Numbered from the stretch's first letter, positions 11,800 through 23,395 are shown. The stretch is 64,000 nt of DNA from Tragulus kanchil (GCA_022376925.1 JAIOJX010000001.1:39714324-39778323), one strand, 5' to 3'. Program-made: numbers and translations. Notes: a model not told the origin generated them from the sequence alone.

Positions 11800-12320
11800 C
11801 ATTGGTTTATTTCATGTGTCAGCTTGACTGGGCTAAGGGATGCCCAGATGGCTGGTAAAATATTATTTCTAGATGTATCTATGCATGTGTCTCTGGATGA
11901 GATTAGCAGTTGAATCGGTAGACTAAATAAAGAAAATCACCATCATCAATGCAAGTAGGCATCATCCAGTCCATTCAGAGGCAGAACAGAACAAAAATGT
12001 GGAGGAGGGGCAAATTCACTCTCTGTTTCAGCTCAGACATCCATCTTCTTCTGCCTTCCGCATTGACTCTCCTGATTCTCAGGCCTTCAAATGTGACTTG
12101 AGGCATATACCATTTGCCCCCTGGTTTAGGGGTCTTCAGACTTGGACTTGAACTGCTCCACTAGCTTTCCTGGGCCTCCAGCTCACAGACTGCAAACTAC
12201 AACTTCTCAGCTTCCATAACTGTGTGAGCTAATTGATCATAATACATCTCTTTCTGTGTATCTTATACAATTGCTATTGGTTCTGTTTCTCTGAAGAAGG
12301 TTGACTAATTCAAACAGTTA
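11800..12320 (+). mobile_element. Old LTR-like interspersed repeat
   Basis: Contains 'catgtgtcagcttgactggg', 'ggatgagattagcagttgaa', 'ccataactgtgtgagctaat' and ends near 'ggttctgtttctctgaagaa'. This ordered set is shared by a widespread old mammalian repeat. I cannot give its family with certainty. There is no coding capacity. Confidence 0.5.
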
Positions 12321-12669
12321 GGAAAGCTATGATAGTAATCTAGCCTAGAGATGACACTGTCTTGGGCCACCTTGGTTGTAGTGGAAAGGATGAGAAATGA
12401 TCAAATTCTGGATTTGTTTTGAAGGTAGAACCAAACAAGATTTGTTGAGGGTTTGAACATTGGGTATAAAAGAAAGAGATGAGTCAGGCTTTTGGTCTGA
12501 GCAACAGGAAGAATAGAGTTGTCAAAGTCATACAGGAAGTTGGTAGAAGAGTCAGGTCTTCCAACCCATCCTCCAACTCCCAGTCCCATGTTCTTTCCAC
12601 TAATTTGATTGTGCCTTCCTGGGGATGCTGATATGTCTCTTTCAGACAGTGTAAGCTGGCCTAAAGCAC
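12321..12669. other. Unassigned non-coding stretch
   Basis: No gene or nameable repeat. The 96-residue minus-strand open frame here has no recognisable motif. Confidence 0.5.
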
Positions 12670-13205
12670 ATGCAACAGCAGCAGTGTGCAAATAATAAAT
12701 GACATGTCTCCAAGCTCATGTCTCAGAGTATCACTATTTCCAGGTTTATTTCCGGGTTTATCACTTTGAATGCAGCAAAGGGAAAATTTCCTTAATATTT
12801 AGCACAAGCTCATTAAAAACTCTCCCTTTGACCAGCTTTGATAAGAAGAAAACAAACATAATGGCCCACTTGAATCTCATAAGATAATAAATATTCCAAG
12901 TGAGCATAATTGTTTTTAACCTTTATGCCAGGAACAATAAATGTCAAATGGAAAGATAACCTAGCACTCTCCTGAAATGGCTTAAATAATAGGTCCCAGT
13001 TTGTTTTAATGGGAACTCACCCAGTAGACATGCTCATATAACAAATGAGAAATCCCTAATGAGAGTTGCATTATTTCTCTCGGCTTTTATGCCATCTTTA
13101 ATTGATTGCCATCATGCACGGCTAATTAAGAGCATGATAATCTGACGGAGGTACTTTCAGCCAGTGCAATGGTGCCTGTTTTAAAACAGTGACTTCTGGA
13201 AACCC
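12670..13205. promoter_or_regulatory. Candidate conserved non-coding element
   Basis: A repeat-free, AT-rich block of about 530 bp without long runs or an open frame. It holds several homeodomain-type cores, for example 'tttaattgattgccatca' near 13096 and 'ggctaattaagagcatgata' near 13120, plus 'ctttgataagaag' and 'aataataaat' strings. Its texture is that of a developmental enhancer. This is inference only; conservation cannot be tested from one sequence. Confidence 0.3.
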
Positions 13206-13401
13206 ACGTCAAGGTGATTGGCAGGTTAGGCTATAGCTGGGAACTGGCCCATTAGAAAACAGTGTCCTACACTGACCACTCTAACCTGACAACCCTGGGG
13301 TTGATTGTCCCATTTGTGGATGGGAACCCAGAGATCTTTCCTCAATGATGCCAAAAGCCCCCCAGGGTATGGCCTGCTTAGCCTGAGTAATACTAGGTGA
13401 C

Positions 13402-13619
13402 TTCTTGTTCTTAAGGCTTCTCTGGTAGCACAGATGGTAAAGGATCCACCTACAATGCAGGAGACATGGGCTCGATCCCTGGATTGGGAAGATCCCCTGG
13501 AGAAGGAAATGGCAACCCACTCCATTATTCTTGCCTGGGAAATCCCATGGCTCGTCATTGGGGTAGCAAAGAGTCAGACAGGACTGAGTGACTTTCACTT
13601 TCACTTTTCTTGTTCTAAA
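13402..13619 (+). mobile_element. Bov-tA SINE with target-site duplications
   Basis: The SINE is at 13415-13606. It has the tRNA-derived head 'ggcttctctggtagcacaga', the B box 'gggctcgatccctgg' and the BovB-derived part 'gcaacccactccattattct', and ends in a 'tttcactttcactttt' tail. Imperfect 13-bp duplications 'ttcttgttcttaa' (13402-13414) and 'ttcttgttctaaa' (13607-13619) flank it. Confidence 0.92.
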
Positions 13620-14268
13620 GGCACATTACTTTATTTTCCCTCACCTCCCCGTATCAAAGATTTTTATCCTGAATCTCTTTCATAGGCCTGTTCGCAGAAT
13701 GTCAGAGGGGTGCACTGAAAAGATAACTGGATTTGTATTCTATTGGCAGCTCAGCTGAAAATATCTGGTTCTAGGAGCATGAATAAGTCACTTCTCTGAA
13801 ATATTCCCTTTTTCTAGTCAAAAATGAAGCGTTGAAAGAGGTAAATTTCAAGATTGCTTTTAGTTTTGCACTTTATTTTGTGGCTCTAGCTTTGTCAAAA
13901 TCCAGTGATGTGATGGGGAATGATTAATTAAAGTCAGTTGCTATAGTCTCTTCTGGAATTTTGGTTAAGGAAACTTACTTGACCCACCTCAAGTACCTCC
14001 TTTTGTGAAAATCAAAATGAATGGGAAAATAACTTTTAACTACCCAAATGTATCAGTATTATGTAATTAAATTCATTCATTCCTTGGTCAGCAAATACAG
14101 AACTCATTCTTTCCTAAGTATGGTGTTTGTGAAGAGTGCTCCCTGGAGTTTATCAGAGAATTGAAACATTTGTGCCCCTGATATCACGCATGTCTGAATG
14201 AGGCATGAGATCAGTTTCTGTGGAAACAAACATGCATCATGGATTTACAAATTAAAAGCACAGAATAA
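13620..14268. other. Unassigned non-coding stretch
   Basis: I see no gene and no clear repeat in this AT-rich sequence. Confidence 0.5.
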
Positions 14269-14560
14269 CATTTCATAGCAGTCAAATGGGAAAATATTAA
14301 AATCTATCAATACCAGGTATTGGTGAAACTATGGTATAATGTAATTCTCATGTACTATTGTTATATGAATTGATACAATTTCTTTACCCAGTAAAATACA
14401 AACATAAAATACAAACATGAATATTCAGAGAAGCATTGGTTGTAAGTAGAAAAACTGGAAATAATCATTTATATATTATATGTATAAACATATTGGAGAA
14501 AATAAAGTTATGAATGAAAATAGTTAAGCCACAGCTATATATAGGTAAATCTAAAAATCA
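14269..14560 (+). mobile_element. Ancient L1 3' region relic
   Basis: Plus-strand pattern of an L1 3' region: 'caataccaggtattggtgaa', 'gtaattctcatgtactattg', then 'ggaaataatcat', 'tatgtataaacatattggag' and 'taagccacagctatatatag'. It is heavily decayed, with no frame left. Confidence 0.5.
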
Positions 14561-15696
14561 TGGCAGAAACACCTCAGCAAAATATTACTGTGAGCCCTAT
14601 CTTGCTGAAATGAAAGTTTCTGCAGAAAACTCAAAGAATTTGAGAAGTTTCACCGGGTCAACTCAAGACACCCCTACTCTGTTAATAATCAGAGTCACTA
14701 TATTGAGGAAATCAGGTCACACAGATGGGTATGATGATTGCCAAATACTCTGATGATGAGACAAGTTTCACAAATTCAATACCATCAAGAATTTGTGCAA
14801 AGACTCTCACAGTGGCCAAAAAAGAGTTAAACATAGATGAACTCTTTCACTGAGGGAATCTATATACCAAAATTTATATGGAAAAAAAGGCAAACACTGT
14901 TTACAGTACTCTCAGTTCTTTTTTTACAAAGAACATACTCAATTCTCAATGTTTCTAAGCTTTAAATTATAATGTACTAAATAAATACTAGTTTCACTAT
15001 TTTTTTATTTCCTCATATGTAAAGTTTTGGCCCCAAATTTTAATGCCATAGAATAATCATAAGTTTTCTGCTTTGTATGGTATCAATTTGCAGGATCATT
15101 TTTTAGTGTACTATTATGCAAAGTGAGGACTACCTGCTCTTGAAAACACTTTTGTCATGCCTATATATTGGCTAACAGTTTACTGGATATAAAATTCTGT
15201 ATTCTAAATTTTCTTCATTTAATAAAGCTCTATTCCATTGTCTTATTGCAAAATAAATAGATAAAAATCATGGCATTTACCAAAAAATACTATGATATAC
15301 ACATACACAGACAGTGTAATTTTAGTTTTATAATGCTTTAGAAAATAACCACAGTTAGTTAATGCCTTGTTTGGGGATACAGGCATAGGCGATAAAGCTA
15401 CCTTTCTCCAGTGACAAAATGACTGACAAAATATTTGGGATAAGATTTATCTTTGGTGAAGGGATGGAGAGGAAATTTAGAAGGAATATAAATGGGACTT
15501 CAAATAATAGCAATATACTTCTTTGTTTTGGAAATTTAAGAAACCATTACAAAAGCAATACGTACCTATAATAAACATTCAAACACCACAGAAGAATTTA
15601 ATCTTAGCAGTACAGCTTTCCCTTTTCCTCTGCCCTAGAAGTCCATTTAAGGTAGAGAAAAAGCACCATTAATAATTTGGGGTACATTGTTCTAGA
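14561..15696. other. Unassigned AT-rich stretch
   Basis: No gene found. The open frame at 14514-14753 begins in the L1 relic and matches nothing I know. Confidence 0.4.
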
Positions 15697-15955
15697 GCAG
15701 TGATTCTCAGTTTGATCCCTGGACCGGCACAGTGGTTGGAGTCACTTGGAAACTTGTTAGAATTGTGAATTATCAGGCCTCATCCCAGCTGTCACAAACC
15801 CTCTGGATAGTTATCAACCATGGTTGAATAATAATAGAATCACTAGAGAAACTTAAAAAAAAAATACCAGAACCCAGATAATACCCCAAGAGATTGTTTT
15901 GAAACTCCTCTGGTAATTATAATGTGTAGACAGGGTTGAGTATCATTTGTTTAGA
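15697..15955. mobile_element. MER20-like hAT relic
   Basis: Begins 'gagcagtgattctcagtttg' and contains 'ggagtcacttggaaacttgt' and 'agaattgtgaattatcaggc', in the order seen in MER20-type hAT-Charlie elements. The right half (15836-15955) repeats the theme, with 'gagattgttttgaaactcct', so two related relics may be joined. Confidence 0.6.
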
Positions 15956-16063
15956 TTTTCTGTACTACATATACATACGATTATATATATAATGTATATT
16001 ACTATTGAAAAGTACAAGATAGAGATGTTTATATGCATATACACATCGGTATTATATATGTAG

Positions 16064-16066
<3 letters not shown>

Positions 16067-16101
<35 letters not shown>
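16067..16101. repeat. (TA)n microsatellite
   Basis: About 17 alternating TA units preceded by a 'gtaggtgtgtatata' transition. Confidence 0.95.
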
Positions 16102-16104
<3 letters not shown>

Positions 16105-16199
16105 AGAGTTTTCTACAAGTCAGAAACAGAAGGTTGTTTCATCCATTCACTATATATATGTATGAATGTGACAGTCTCCAGCATCTTTCAGTTTCTACT

Positions 16200-16445
16200 C
16201 TAGTATCTCAATGCATATAAATCTGTTTCATTTTTAGAGCCGTTTTTATTAACAAGATATGACTTTGTCCCCCAGGGGGCATTGGACAGTACCTTGAGCC
16301 TTTATTAATTGTGGCAACAGGGGCGATGGTGCTACTAGCTTGTAGAGACTGGGACATGCTGTTAAATTTGCTACAGCAACAGAATACCTTTCCACATCAC
16401 TGAATTATTTGACCCTTAGTGCTGAAGTTGAGAAACATTGTTTTA
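16200..16445. mobile_element. hAT-type DNA transposon relic
   Basis: Contains 'gtcccccagggggcattgga', 'gtggcaacaggggcgatgg', 'gctactagcttgtagag' and ends 'gctgaagttgagaaacattg'. This ordered signature is that of an old mammalian non-autonomous hAT element. The family name is uncertain. Confidence 0.6.
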
Positions 16446-17722
16446 GAGGGACACACAGTGTTGTATTCTAAGATGATACTAACTTTTATCCAATCTCTCC
16501 ATTGTGCTTTGCTGACTTCATTTAATACCCACAGGCTATGAAGGGCTTGACAAGATGTGGGTTATGTGGGTATTTCTTGTCTCTCTGCATACTTTCCCAA
16601 AACTCAGTAAAGTAAGGTACATGGTTTTTGCTTATTTTTTTTTTTTCATAGTAGTCAAAACATTGTTGAACAGGTTAAAAGTCTTAAAGAAAAGCCTGTT
16701 GAATTGAATGGGATCATCCCCAATCCCCACAATACAGTGAAATTCCATTGTATTTGTCTTTGGTTTCTGTTAAATCCTAGAAATAAAGGTTGGGTAAAAT
16801 TCTTTTTGCCAATAACAAACGGAAATAACCATAGAGTCTCCTATGTATTGCAGAGTGAATGATTAAAAACCATTGGCAAATAGTAAGCTGCTTGCTGTGA
16901 CCTTTCAGCTCTTGGTATTTTGACTGATGGTCCCCTCTTTACAGTTTAGTGAAGTTGTAAACAGTGAGACATGAGACCCACTGATGGGCCAGGCAGTCAA
17001 ATACCGAATATGAAAAGGTCAGCATCAAACTCTGCTTGCTTATATGACTCAGGCTGGCTTGGAGTTGGGTGGGCCTGTAACAAGGCGGCTCTGAGTTGTT
17101 GACTGGAAAATGGGAAATGAGAAATGGTTCTATAGCAAAGATGATGGGAAAATCTTCTGTTTGAATTCTTTCAGCAGATTGGAAACCATCTCTGGCTAAA
17201 TCCATCTCTGGTTGAGCCCATGCATATTTCAAATAGAGAATGCCATGAGATTTGATGCTTTGAAGGCTTTATCTCAGGTGCTGATATTGTTCTTGTTCTC
17301 CTTTCCCTCTCCCTTTTTCAAAGTATCTTGTAGATACTCACCTGTCTTTCACTCTGATAACAGGGATCTCTGGGCCGTGCTATTAAATACAGAGCCATTG
17401 GTCAACATTTTCAGAGCTAGCTCAGTACTTTATGTGTGTCTCATTTCCTTTTTTATTACTTTTGTTTCCACTGTTTTTTCTTCTTCTTAAATCCTTTAAC
17501 ACTTTCTTGCTCCTTTAAGTACATTCATTGCCTTCTTTGTCCAACTTTGAGATATAGTAAGTCTCTCATACCAGGAAGCATGTGAGCATTTATGTTTTCA
17601 TCCACCAAACACTGTGAGTGCCTAATATGAGTCAGGCCTTGTGTAAGCTGCTAGGGGCGCAATATATGGTTTCTGCTATCTGGGTGTAATCAGTCTAGTA
17701 AGAGTACTGACGCTTATGGAAA
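16446..17722. other. Unassigned mostly unique stretch
   Basis: No gene recognised. Open frames at 16939-17232 (minus) and 17212-17490 (plus) show no domain or motif. A T-rich run lies at 16632-16647. 17590-17690 has the look of a MIR/L2-type tail. Confidence 0.45.
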
Positions 17723-18414
17723 TGTAACTGATTTATTGCACTTAGTCATGTCCAGTTCTCTGCGACCCCATGGAATATATCCCACCAGGCTCCTCTGTCC
17801 ATGGGATTCTCTAGGAAGGAATACTGGATGTGTTACCATGGCTTCCTCCAAGGGATCTTCTCAATCCACGGATTAAACCTGGGTGTCTTGTGGCTGCTGC
17901 ACTGGCAGGCAGATTTTGCCAACAAGAGTGCATATAGTCAGAGCTATGTTTTTCCCAGTAGTCATGCATGGATGTGAGATTTGGACCATAAAGAAGGCTG
18001 AGCGCCAAAGAATTGATGCTTTTGAACTGTGGTGTTGGAGAAGACTCTTGAGAGTCCCTTGGACTGCAAGGAGATCAAACCTGTCAGTCCAAAAGGAAAT
18101 CAACCCTGAATATTCATTGGAAGGACTGATGCTGAAACTGAAACTTCAATACTTTGGCCACCTAATGTGAAGAGATAACTCATTAGAAAAGACCCTAATG
18201 GTGGGAAAGACAAAAGGAGAAGAGAAAAACAGAGGATGAGATGGTTGGATGGCATCACTGAGTCAAAGAACGTGAGTTTGAGCAAGCTCTGGGAGATGTT
18301 GAAGAATGGGGAAGCCTGGCTGTGCTGCAGTCCAGGTGTTCACAAAGAGTCAGACACAAATGAGAAGCTGAATTGAACTGAGCACCACCTGGGAAGCCCT
18401 GTAACTGATTTATT
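17723..18414 (-). mobile_element. Bov-tA SINE interrupted by a BovB 3' end, with target-site duplications
   Basis: A perfect 15-bp duplication 'tgtaactgatttatt' lies at 17723-17737 and 18400-18414. Directly inside it is antisense Bov-tA sequence ('gcacttagtcatgtccagtt' onward) up to about 17912. The last 17 or so bases of the SINE ('accacctgggaagccc') sit at the other end, about 18384-18399. The middle is BovB. The SINE was therefore split, or the composite was inserted as a unit. Confidence 0.85.
17913..18383 (+). mobile_element. BovB (RTE-type LINE) 3' fragment
   Basis: About 470 bp of the BovB 3' end, from 'agattttgccaacaagagtg' to the tail 'gctgaattgaactgagc'. The frame at 17883-18170 encodes the end of the BovB reverse transcriptase region: 'WTIKKAERQRIDAFELWCWRRLL' without its first residues, then 'LEGLMLKLKLQYFGHLM'. 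It has no catalytic motif and is a dead 5'-truncated copy. It is repeated at 19063-19582 by duplication 5. Confidence 0.9.
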
Positions 18415-18619
18415 AAACACTGTGAATTCAGTGGGATATAAACATGAGGGAATTTTACTTTTCTCCAGTAACTGCCATTAACTATGTGCTCTTAAATTTC
18501 TATTCCTGTTTTTTTTTTTTTTAATCATGTCTTGGACATATCCCACCTATTTATTTCTATTTTCCATCTATTGTAGTGAAGTGAACCTACTAGAATAGCT
18601 AAGAAAAAAATTCTGATTA

Positions 18620-19048
18620 AAAGTCAGAGCTTCCACATGATCCAGCAATTCCATATTTGAGAATATACCCAAAGGTAATGATAACAGGATGTTGAAGAGA
18701 TATCTGCACTCTCATGTTCATTACAGGATTATTTACAATAGCCAAGATGTGAAAGTGACCGTAGTGCCCATCCATGAATAAATGGATACAGAAAATTTGA
18801 GATAAAATTGTTATTCAGTCATGAGGAAACAAGATGTTTTGACCTGTGATAACATGGATGGACCTTGAGGAGATTATGCTAAATGAGATATGTCAGAGAC
18901 AAATTCTGTATATCCCTTCTATGTGGAATCTGAAAAACCGAAACTCATAAAAACATGAAAATGTTGATTATCAGGGTCTGCAGAGTGGGGGAATAGGAGC
19001 AATGTTGTTTAAGGGTACAAATTTCCATCTAGTAGACAAATAAATCCT
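18620..19048 (+). mobile_element. L1 3' region (copy A, clipped)
   Basis: Plus-strand L1 ORF2 end and 3' UTR: 'ccagcaattccatatttgag', 'ttcattacaggattatttac', 'aatagccaagatgtg', 'aacatggatggaccttgagg'. Copy A is cut at 19048 by duplication 5. The full element is read at 19819-20465, which continues through 'gtaaacttgctataagac'. All frames are broken. Confidence 0.8.
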
Positions 19049-19818
19049 ATGTTTCCTCAGTTATCCACGGATTAAACCTGGGTGTCTTGTGGCTGCTGCA
19101 CTGGCAGGCAGATTTTGCCAACAAAGGTGCATCTTGTCAAAGCTATGGTTTTTCCAGTAGTCATGTATGGATGTGAGAGTTGGACTATAAAGAAAGCTGA
19201 GCGCCAAAGAATTGATGCTTTTGAACTGTGGTGTTGGAGAAGACTCTTGAGAGTCCCTTGGACTGCAAGGAGATCAAACCTGTCAGTCCAAAAGGAAATC
19301 AACCCTGAATATTCATTGGAAGGACTGATGCTGAAACTGAAACTTCAATACTTTGGCCACCTAATGTGAAGAGATAACTCATTAGAAAAGACCCTAATGG
19401 TGGGAAAGACAAAAGGAGAAGAGAAAAACAGAGGATGAGATGGTTGGATGGCATCACTGAGTCAAAGAACGTGAGTTTGAGCAAGCTCTGGGAGATGTTG
19501 AAGAATGGGGAAGCCTGGCTGTGCTGCAGTCCAGGTGTTCACAAAGAGTCAGACACAAATGAGAAGCTGAATTGAACTGAGCACCACCTGGGAAGCCCTG
19601 TAACTGATTTATTAAACACTGTGAATTCAGTGGGATATAAACATGAGGGAATTTTACTTTTCTCCAGTAACTGCCATTAACTATGTGCTCTTAAATTTCT
19701 ATTCCTGTTTTTTTTTTTTTTAATCATGTCTTGGACATATCCCACCTATTTATTTCTATTTTCCATCTATTGTAGTGAAGTGAACCTACTAGAATAGCTA
19801 AGAAAAAAATTCTGATTA

Positions 19819-20465
19819 AAAGTCAGAGCTTCCACATGATCCAGCAATTCCATATTTGAGAATATACCCAAAGGTAATGATAACAGGATGTTGAAGAGAT
19901 ATCTGCACTCTCATGTTCATTACAGGATTATTTACAATAGCCAAGATGTGAAAGTGACCGTAGTGCCCATCCATGAATAAATGGATACAGAAAATTTGAG
20001 ATAAAATTGTTATTCAGTCATGAGGAAACAAGATGTTTTGACCTGTGATAACATGGATGGACCTTGAGGAGATTATGCTAAATGAGATATGTCAGAGACA
20101 AATTCTGTATATCCCTTCTATGTGGAATCTGAAAAACCGAAACTCATAAAAACATGAAAATGTTGATTATCAGGGTCTGCAGAGTGGGGGAATAGGAGCA
20201 ATGTTGTTTAAGGGTACAAATTTCCATCTAGTAGACAAATAAATCCTGGAGATCCAATATATGCTATATAGAATATAGACAACAGTATTGTGTTATAATC
20301 AGTAAACTTGCTATAAGACTATACCTTAATTGTTCCTACCACAAAAATAAATGATAATTATGTGACATAATAAAGGAGCTATCACTATAATTGTCATCAC
20401 ATTACAATATATAAATGTATCAAATCAATGTGTAAACCTTAAATTTATAAAATGTTATATCTTAG
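19819..20465 (+). mobile_element. L1 3' region (copy B, complete to its tail)
   Basis: Same element as at 18620, but running on through the 3' UTR to about 20465 ('cttaaatttataaaatgtta'). It is of the L1MA/L1MB kind, judged by texture. No open frame remains. Confidence 0.75.
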
Positions 20466-20845
20466 AATATTTCAATTAAAAAGCATACATATAATTAAAA
20501 TAAAGTCAAAAAGACAAAAGACAGGAAGAGAATCATAAAATAAAGATATAGAAATCTGAAAGAATTGGCAGATGGGATGGTCTAGTGGTATGAAACAATG
20601 AAAAACATTTAGAAAACAGCATGAGGTAGGTGCTAGAAATAGTCATATTTCAGACAAAGGGATCTAAGCATTATGGAGCATCTTTCCTAATGTGATGCAT
20701 GTGGTAAATGGCAGAGCTAGAATTTGGATCCCTATCTACCTATCCACAATATTAATGTTCTTAACCTTTAGGACATACTACTTCTTTGAAATGTTTGGTA
20801 ATTTTGATAAGCATAAGGTCAAGGTAAACATAACATATATTTTGG
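20466..20845. other. Unassigned stretch, possible MIR
   Basis: No gene. 20620-20735 resembles an antisense MIR ('catgaggtaggtgctagaaa', 'aaatggcagagctagaattt'). The rest is AT-rich and unassigned. Confidence 0.4.
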
Positions 20846-20932
20846 GTTGGACAAAAAGTTCATTTTTTTCCCATAACATGGTACAGAAAAACCCAAATGA
20901 ACTATTTGGTGAGCCCAATATATATCTATATC
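20846..20932. mobile_element. Mariner-type MITE
   Basis: An imperfect palindrome of about 85 bp. The left arm 'tgggttggacaaaaagttca' pairs with the right arm 'tgaactatttggtgagccca', and TA dinucleotides lie on both sides. The arms match the short inverted-repeat elements common in cattle and sheep, thought to be mariner-derived. It has no coding sequence. Confidence 0.7.
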
Positions 20933-21011
20933 TATATCTATCCAACTATCTGTCTATCTATACACACACACACATATATGTATGACACACACACACACAC
21001 ATATATATATC
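20930..21011. repeat. Compound TATC / CA / TA microsatellite
   Basis: 'tatctatatctatatctatc' units, followed by two (CA)n blocks separated and ended by TA-rich runs. Confidence 0.92.
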
Positions 21012-21099
21012 CATAAAGGAAATTAATTTGTGTCTGGAGGAGGAAGATAATGTGGAATAGGCAATCACTTTCAGATAAAATAAAAGGGGACTGTACTTG

Positions 21100-21125
21100 A
21101 GTTAGGCTTTGAGTTAGGCTTTGCC
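21100..21125. repeat. Short tandem repeat of 13 bp
   Basis: 'gagttaggcttt' occurs twice in a row, separated by a single shared base. Probably replication slippage. Confidence 0.7.
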
Positions 21126-21191
21126 ATTATCAGGACAACAAAAGAACACAAGCAAAGACATGGGTACAGATTTCTGTTTTTTGGAAATTTA

Positions 21192-21396
21192 GGGCTTCCC
21201 TGGTGACACAGATGATAATCTGTCTGCAATACAGGAGACTAGGATTCTATCCCAGGGCCAGGAATATCCCCTGGAGGAAGGAATGGCTACCCACTCCAGG
21301 ATTCTTGCCTGGAGAATTCCATAGACAGAGGAGCTTGGTGGGCTACAGTCTATGGGATCAAAAAGAGTAGGACACAACTGAGTGACTTTCATTTTA
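21192..21396 (+). mobile_element. Bov-tA SINE
   Basis: tRNA-derived head 'gggcttccctggtgacacag', then 'ctggaggaaggaatggctac', 'ccaggattcttgcctggaga', and the terminal 'cacaactgagtgactttcat'. The second occurrence at 22321-22470 lacks the head, because duplication 6 starts inside the element. Confidence 0.93.
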
Positions 21397-23388
21397 AAAG
21401 TATCACCAACAATTTTTAAGATAGATATGAAATGTTTAAACACTTCTCCCTGTGGACAACTTCACAAAAATAAATAGTAGCCTTACCGCATTGCAATTAA
21501 CATGAAATTGGGAAAATCAGCAATTGACTATTCTCTTGGCTTTATTTATTTACTTTTGCTAGACACACTTACTTTATGTCATATCAGCTGGATTCTTACT
21601 AATTACATATGTGATCTCAAAGAGTTATACCCTTTAGAAAGAAAGTTATATTAACCAGTTTTGACCATCAGGTTAGTATACAATGTCCTAAAGTTAGTGT
21701 TAGTAAGTGACAGCCTCCATATTGGGTATCACTGTCATAATTTTTTCCTTCCTACAAGCTATTTTTCATACTAGAGACTGATTAATATTTGTATAGGTAT
21801 GCAACTGTCCTTTTCATACCCCCTTTAAATAATCTTTCAAGGGTTTCCCATTGTAACTTACATGATATCAAAGTGGGTATGCACAAATTGTAAGACTGTG
21901 TGATCTCTTGGCTCCCTGTAATCTCCCCAGTGTCCTCCAGGCCTGCTGTGCCCTTTGCACACCACACTCTCATCACATTGACCATAGTTTTCTGCTTGGC
22001 TCATTGTTTAGCTCCAAGCTTCTTCCCACCTCAGGGTCTTTACAGTTGCTATGTCCTCCATCAGAAGCAACCTTAGCTTTTCTTCCAAATGATTCATGTG
22101 GCTGATGCCTCCATACCATTAAGATCCCAGGCAGCTGTGATCTCCTTAGGCCTCCCCTATTCACTCTCCATCCAATTACGACAGTCCATTTCCTCCACAG
22201 TGTAGCATTAACTACCTCATGTTACTGGAATGTAAACTTTATGAGGGTGGAATGTTTTTTTAAAAATTTAATTAACATATTTCATTTTGGCTACAATGGA
22301 TCTTCATTGCTGACAACTCGGATTCTATCCCAGGGCCAGGAATATCCCTGGAGGAAGGAATGGCTACCCACTCCAGGATTCTTGCCTGGAGAATTCCATA
22401 GACAGAGGAGCTTGGTGGGCTACAGTCTATGGGATCAAAAAGAGTAGGACACAACTGAGTGACTTTCATTTTAAAAGTATCACCAACAATTTTTAAGATA
22501 GATATGAAATGTTTAAACACTTCTCCCTGTGGACAACTTCACAAAAATAAATAGTAGCCTTACCGCATTGCAATTAACATGAAATTGGGAAAATCAGCAA
22601 TTGACTATTCTCTTGGCTTTATTTATTTACTTTTGCTAGACACACTTACTTTATGTCATATCAGCTGGATTCTTACTAATTACATATGTGATCTCAAAGA
22701 GTTATACCCTTTAGAAAGAAAGTTATATTAACCAGTTTTGACCATCAGGTTAGTATACAATGTCCTAAAGTTAGTGTTAGTAAGTGACAGCCTCCATATT
22801 GGGTATCACTGTCATAATTTTTTCCTTCCTACAAGCTATTTTTCATACTAGAGTCTGATTAATATTTTTATAAGTATAAAACTGACCTTTTCATACCCCT
22901 TCAAATAATCTTTCAAGGGTTTCCCATTGTAACTTACATGATATCAAAGTGGGTATGCACAAATTGTAAGACTGTGTGATCTCTTGGCTCCCTGTAATCT
23001 CCCCAGTGTCCTCCAGGCCTGCTGTGCCCTTTGCACACCACACTCTCATCACATTGACCATAGTTTTCTGCTTGGCTCATTGTTTAGCTCCAAGCTTCTT
23101 CCCACCTCAGGGTCTTTACAGTTGCTATGTCCTCCATCAGAAGCAACCTTAGCTTTTCTTCCAAATGATTCATGTGGCTGATGCCTCCATACCATTAAGA
23201 TCCCAGGCAGCTGTGATCTCCTTAGGCCTCCCCTATTCACTCTCCATCCAATTACGACAGTCCATTTCCTCCACAGTGTAGCATTAACTACCTCATGTTA
23301 CTGGAATGTAAACTTTATGAGGGTGGAATGTTTTTTTAAAAATTTAATTAACATATTTCATTTTGGCTACAATGGATCTTCATTGCTG
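21243..23388. repeat. Direct duplication 6 (period 1078 to 1076 bp)
   Basis: Copy A 21243-22312, copy B 22321-23388. There is one missing C near the start of B. A cluster of about eight differences lies at 21775-21831 versus 22852-22906. The rest looks identical. The joint is only 8 bases ('acaactcg'). Confidence 0.95.
21840..22250. other. Unassigned repeat-like segment
   Basis: Holds 'ggcctgctgtgccctttgca' and related phrases that suggest an old interspersed repeat. No family assigned. Its copy lies at about 22915-23326. Confidence 0.35.
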
Positions 23389-23395
23389 CATTCAG

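Larger units (their letters stand above)
17864..20247. repeat. Direct duplication 5 (period 1199 bp)
   Basis: Copy A 17864-19048, copy B 19063-20247, the longest period in the window. The bodies are identical except for the first 140 or so bases. There (17923-18000 versus 19122-19199) about ten bases differ, and copy B reads closer to ordinary BovB. The joint 19049-19062 looks like a shortened version of the true left flank near 17838-17863. Confidence 0.93.

Noticed and set aside
17883..18170. BovB-coded frames at 17.9 and 19.1 kb as two separate active LINE genes
   Set aside because: They are the 3' end only, without the catalytic part, and the second is a false copy.
20930..21011. Regular short repeats as a CRISPR-like array
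   Set aside because: Simple TATC and CA microsatellites without spacers, in a mammalian genome.
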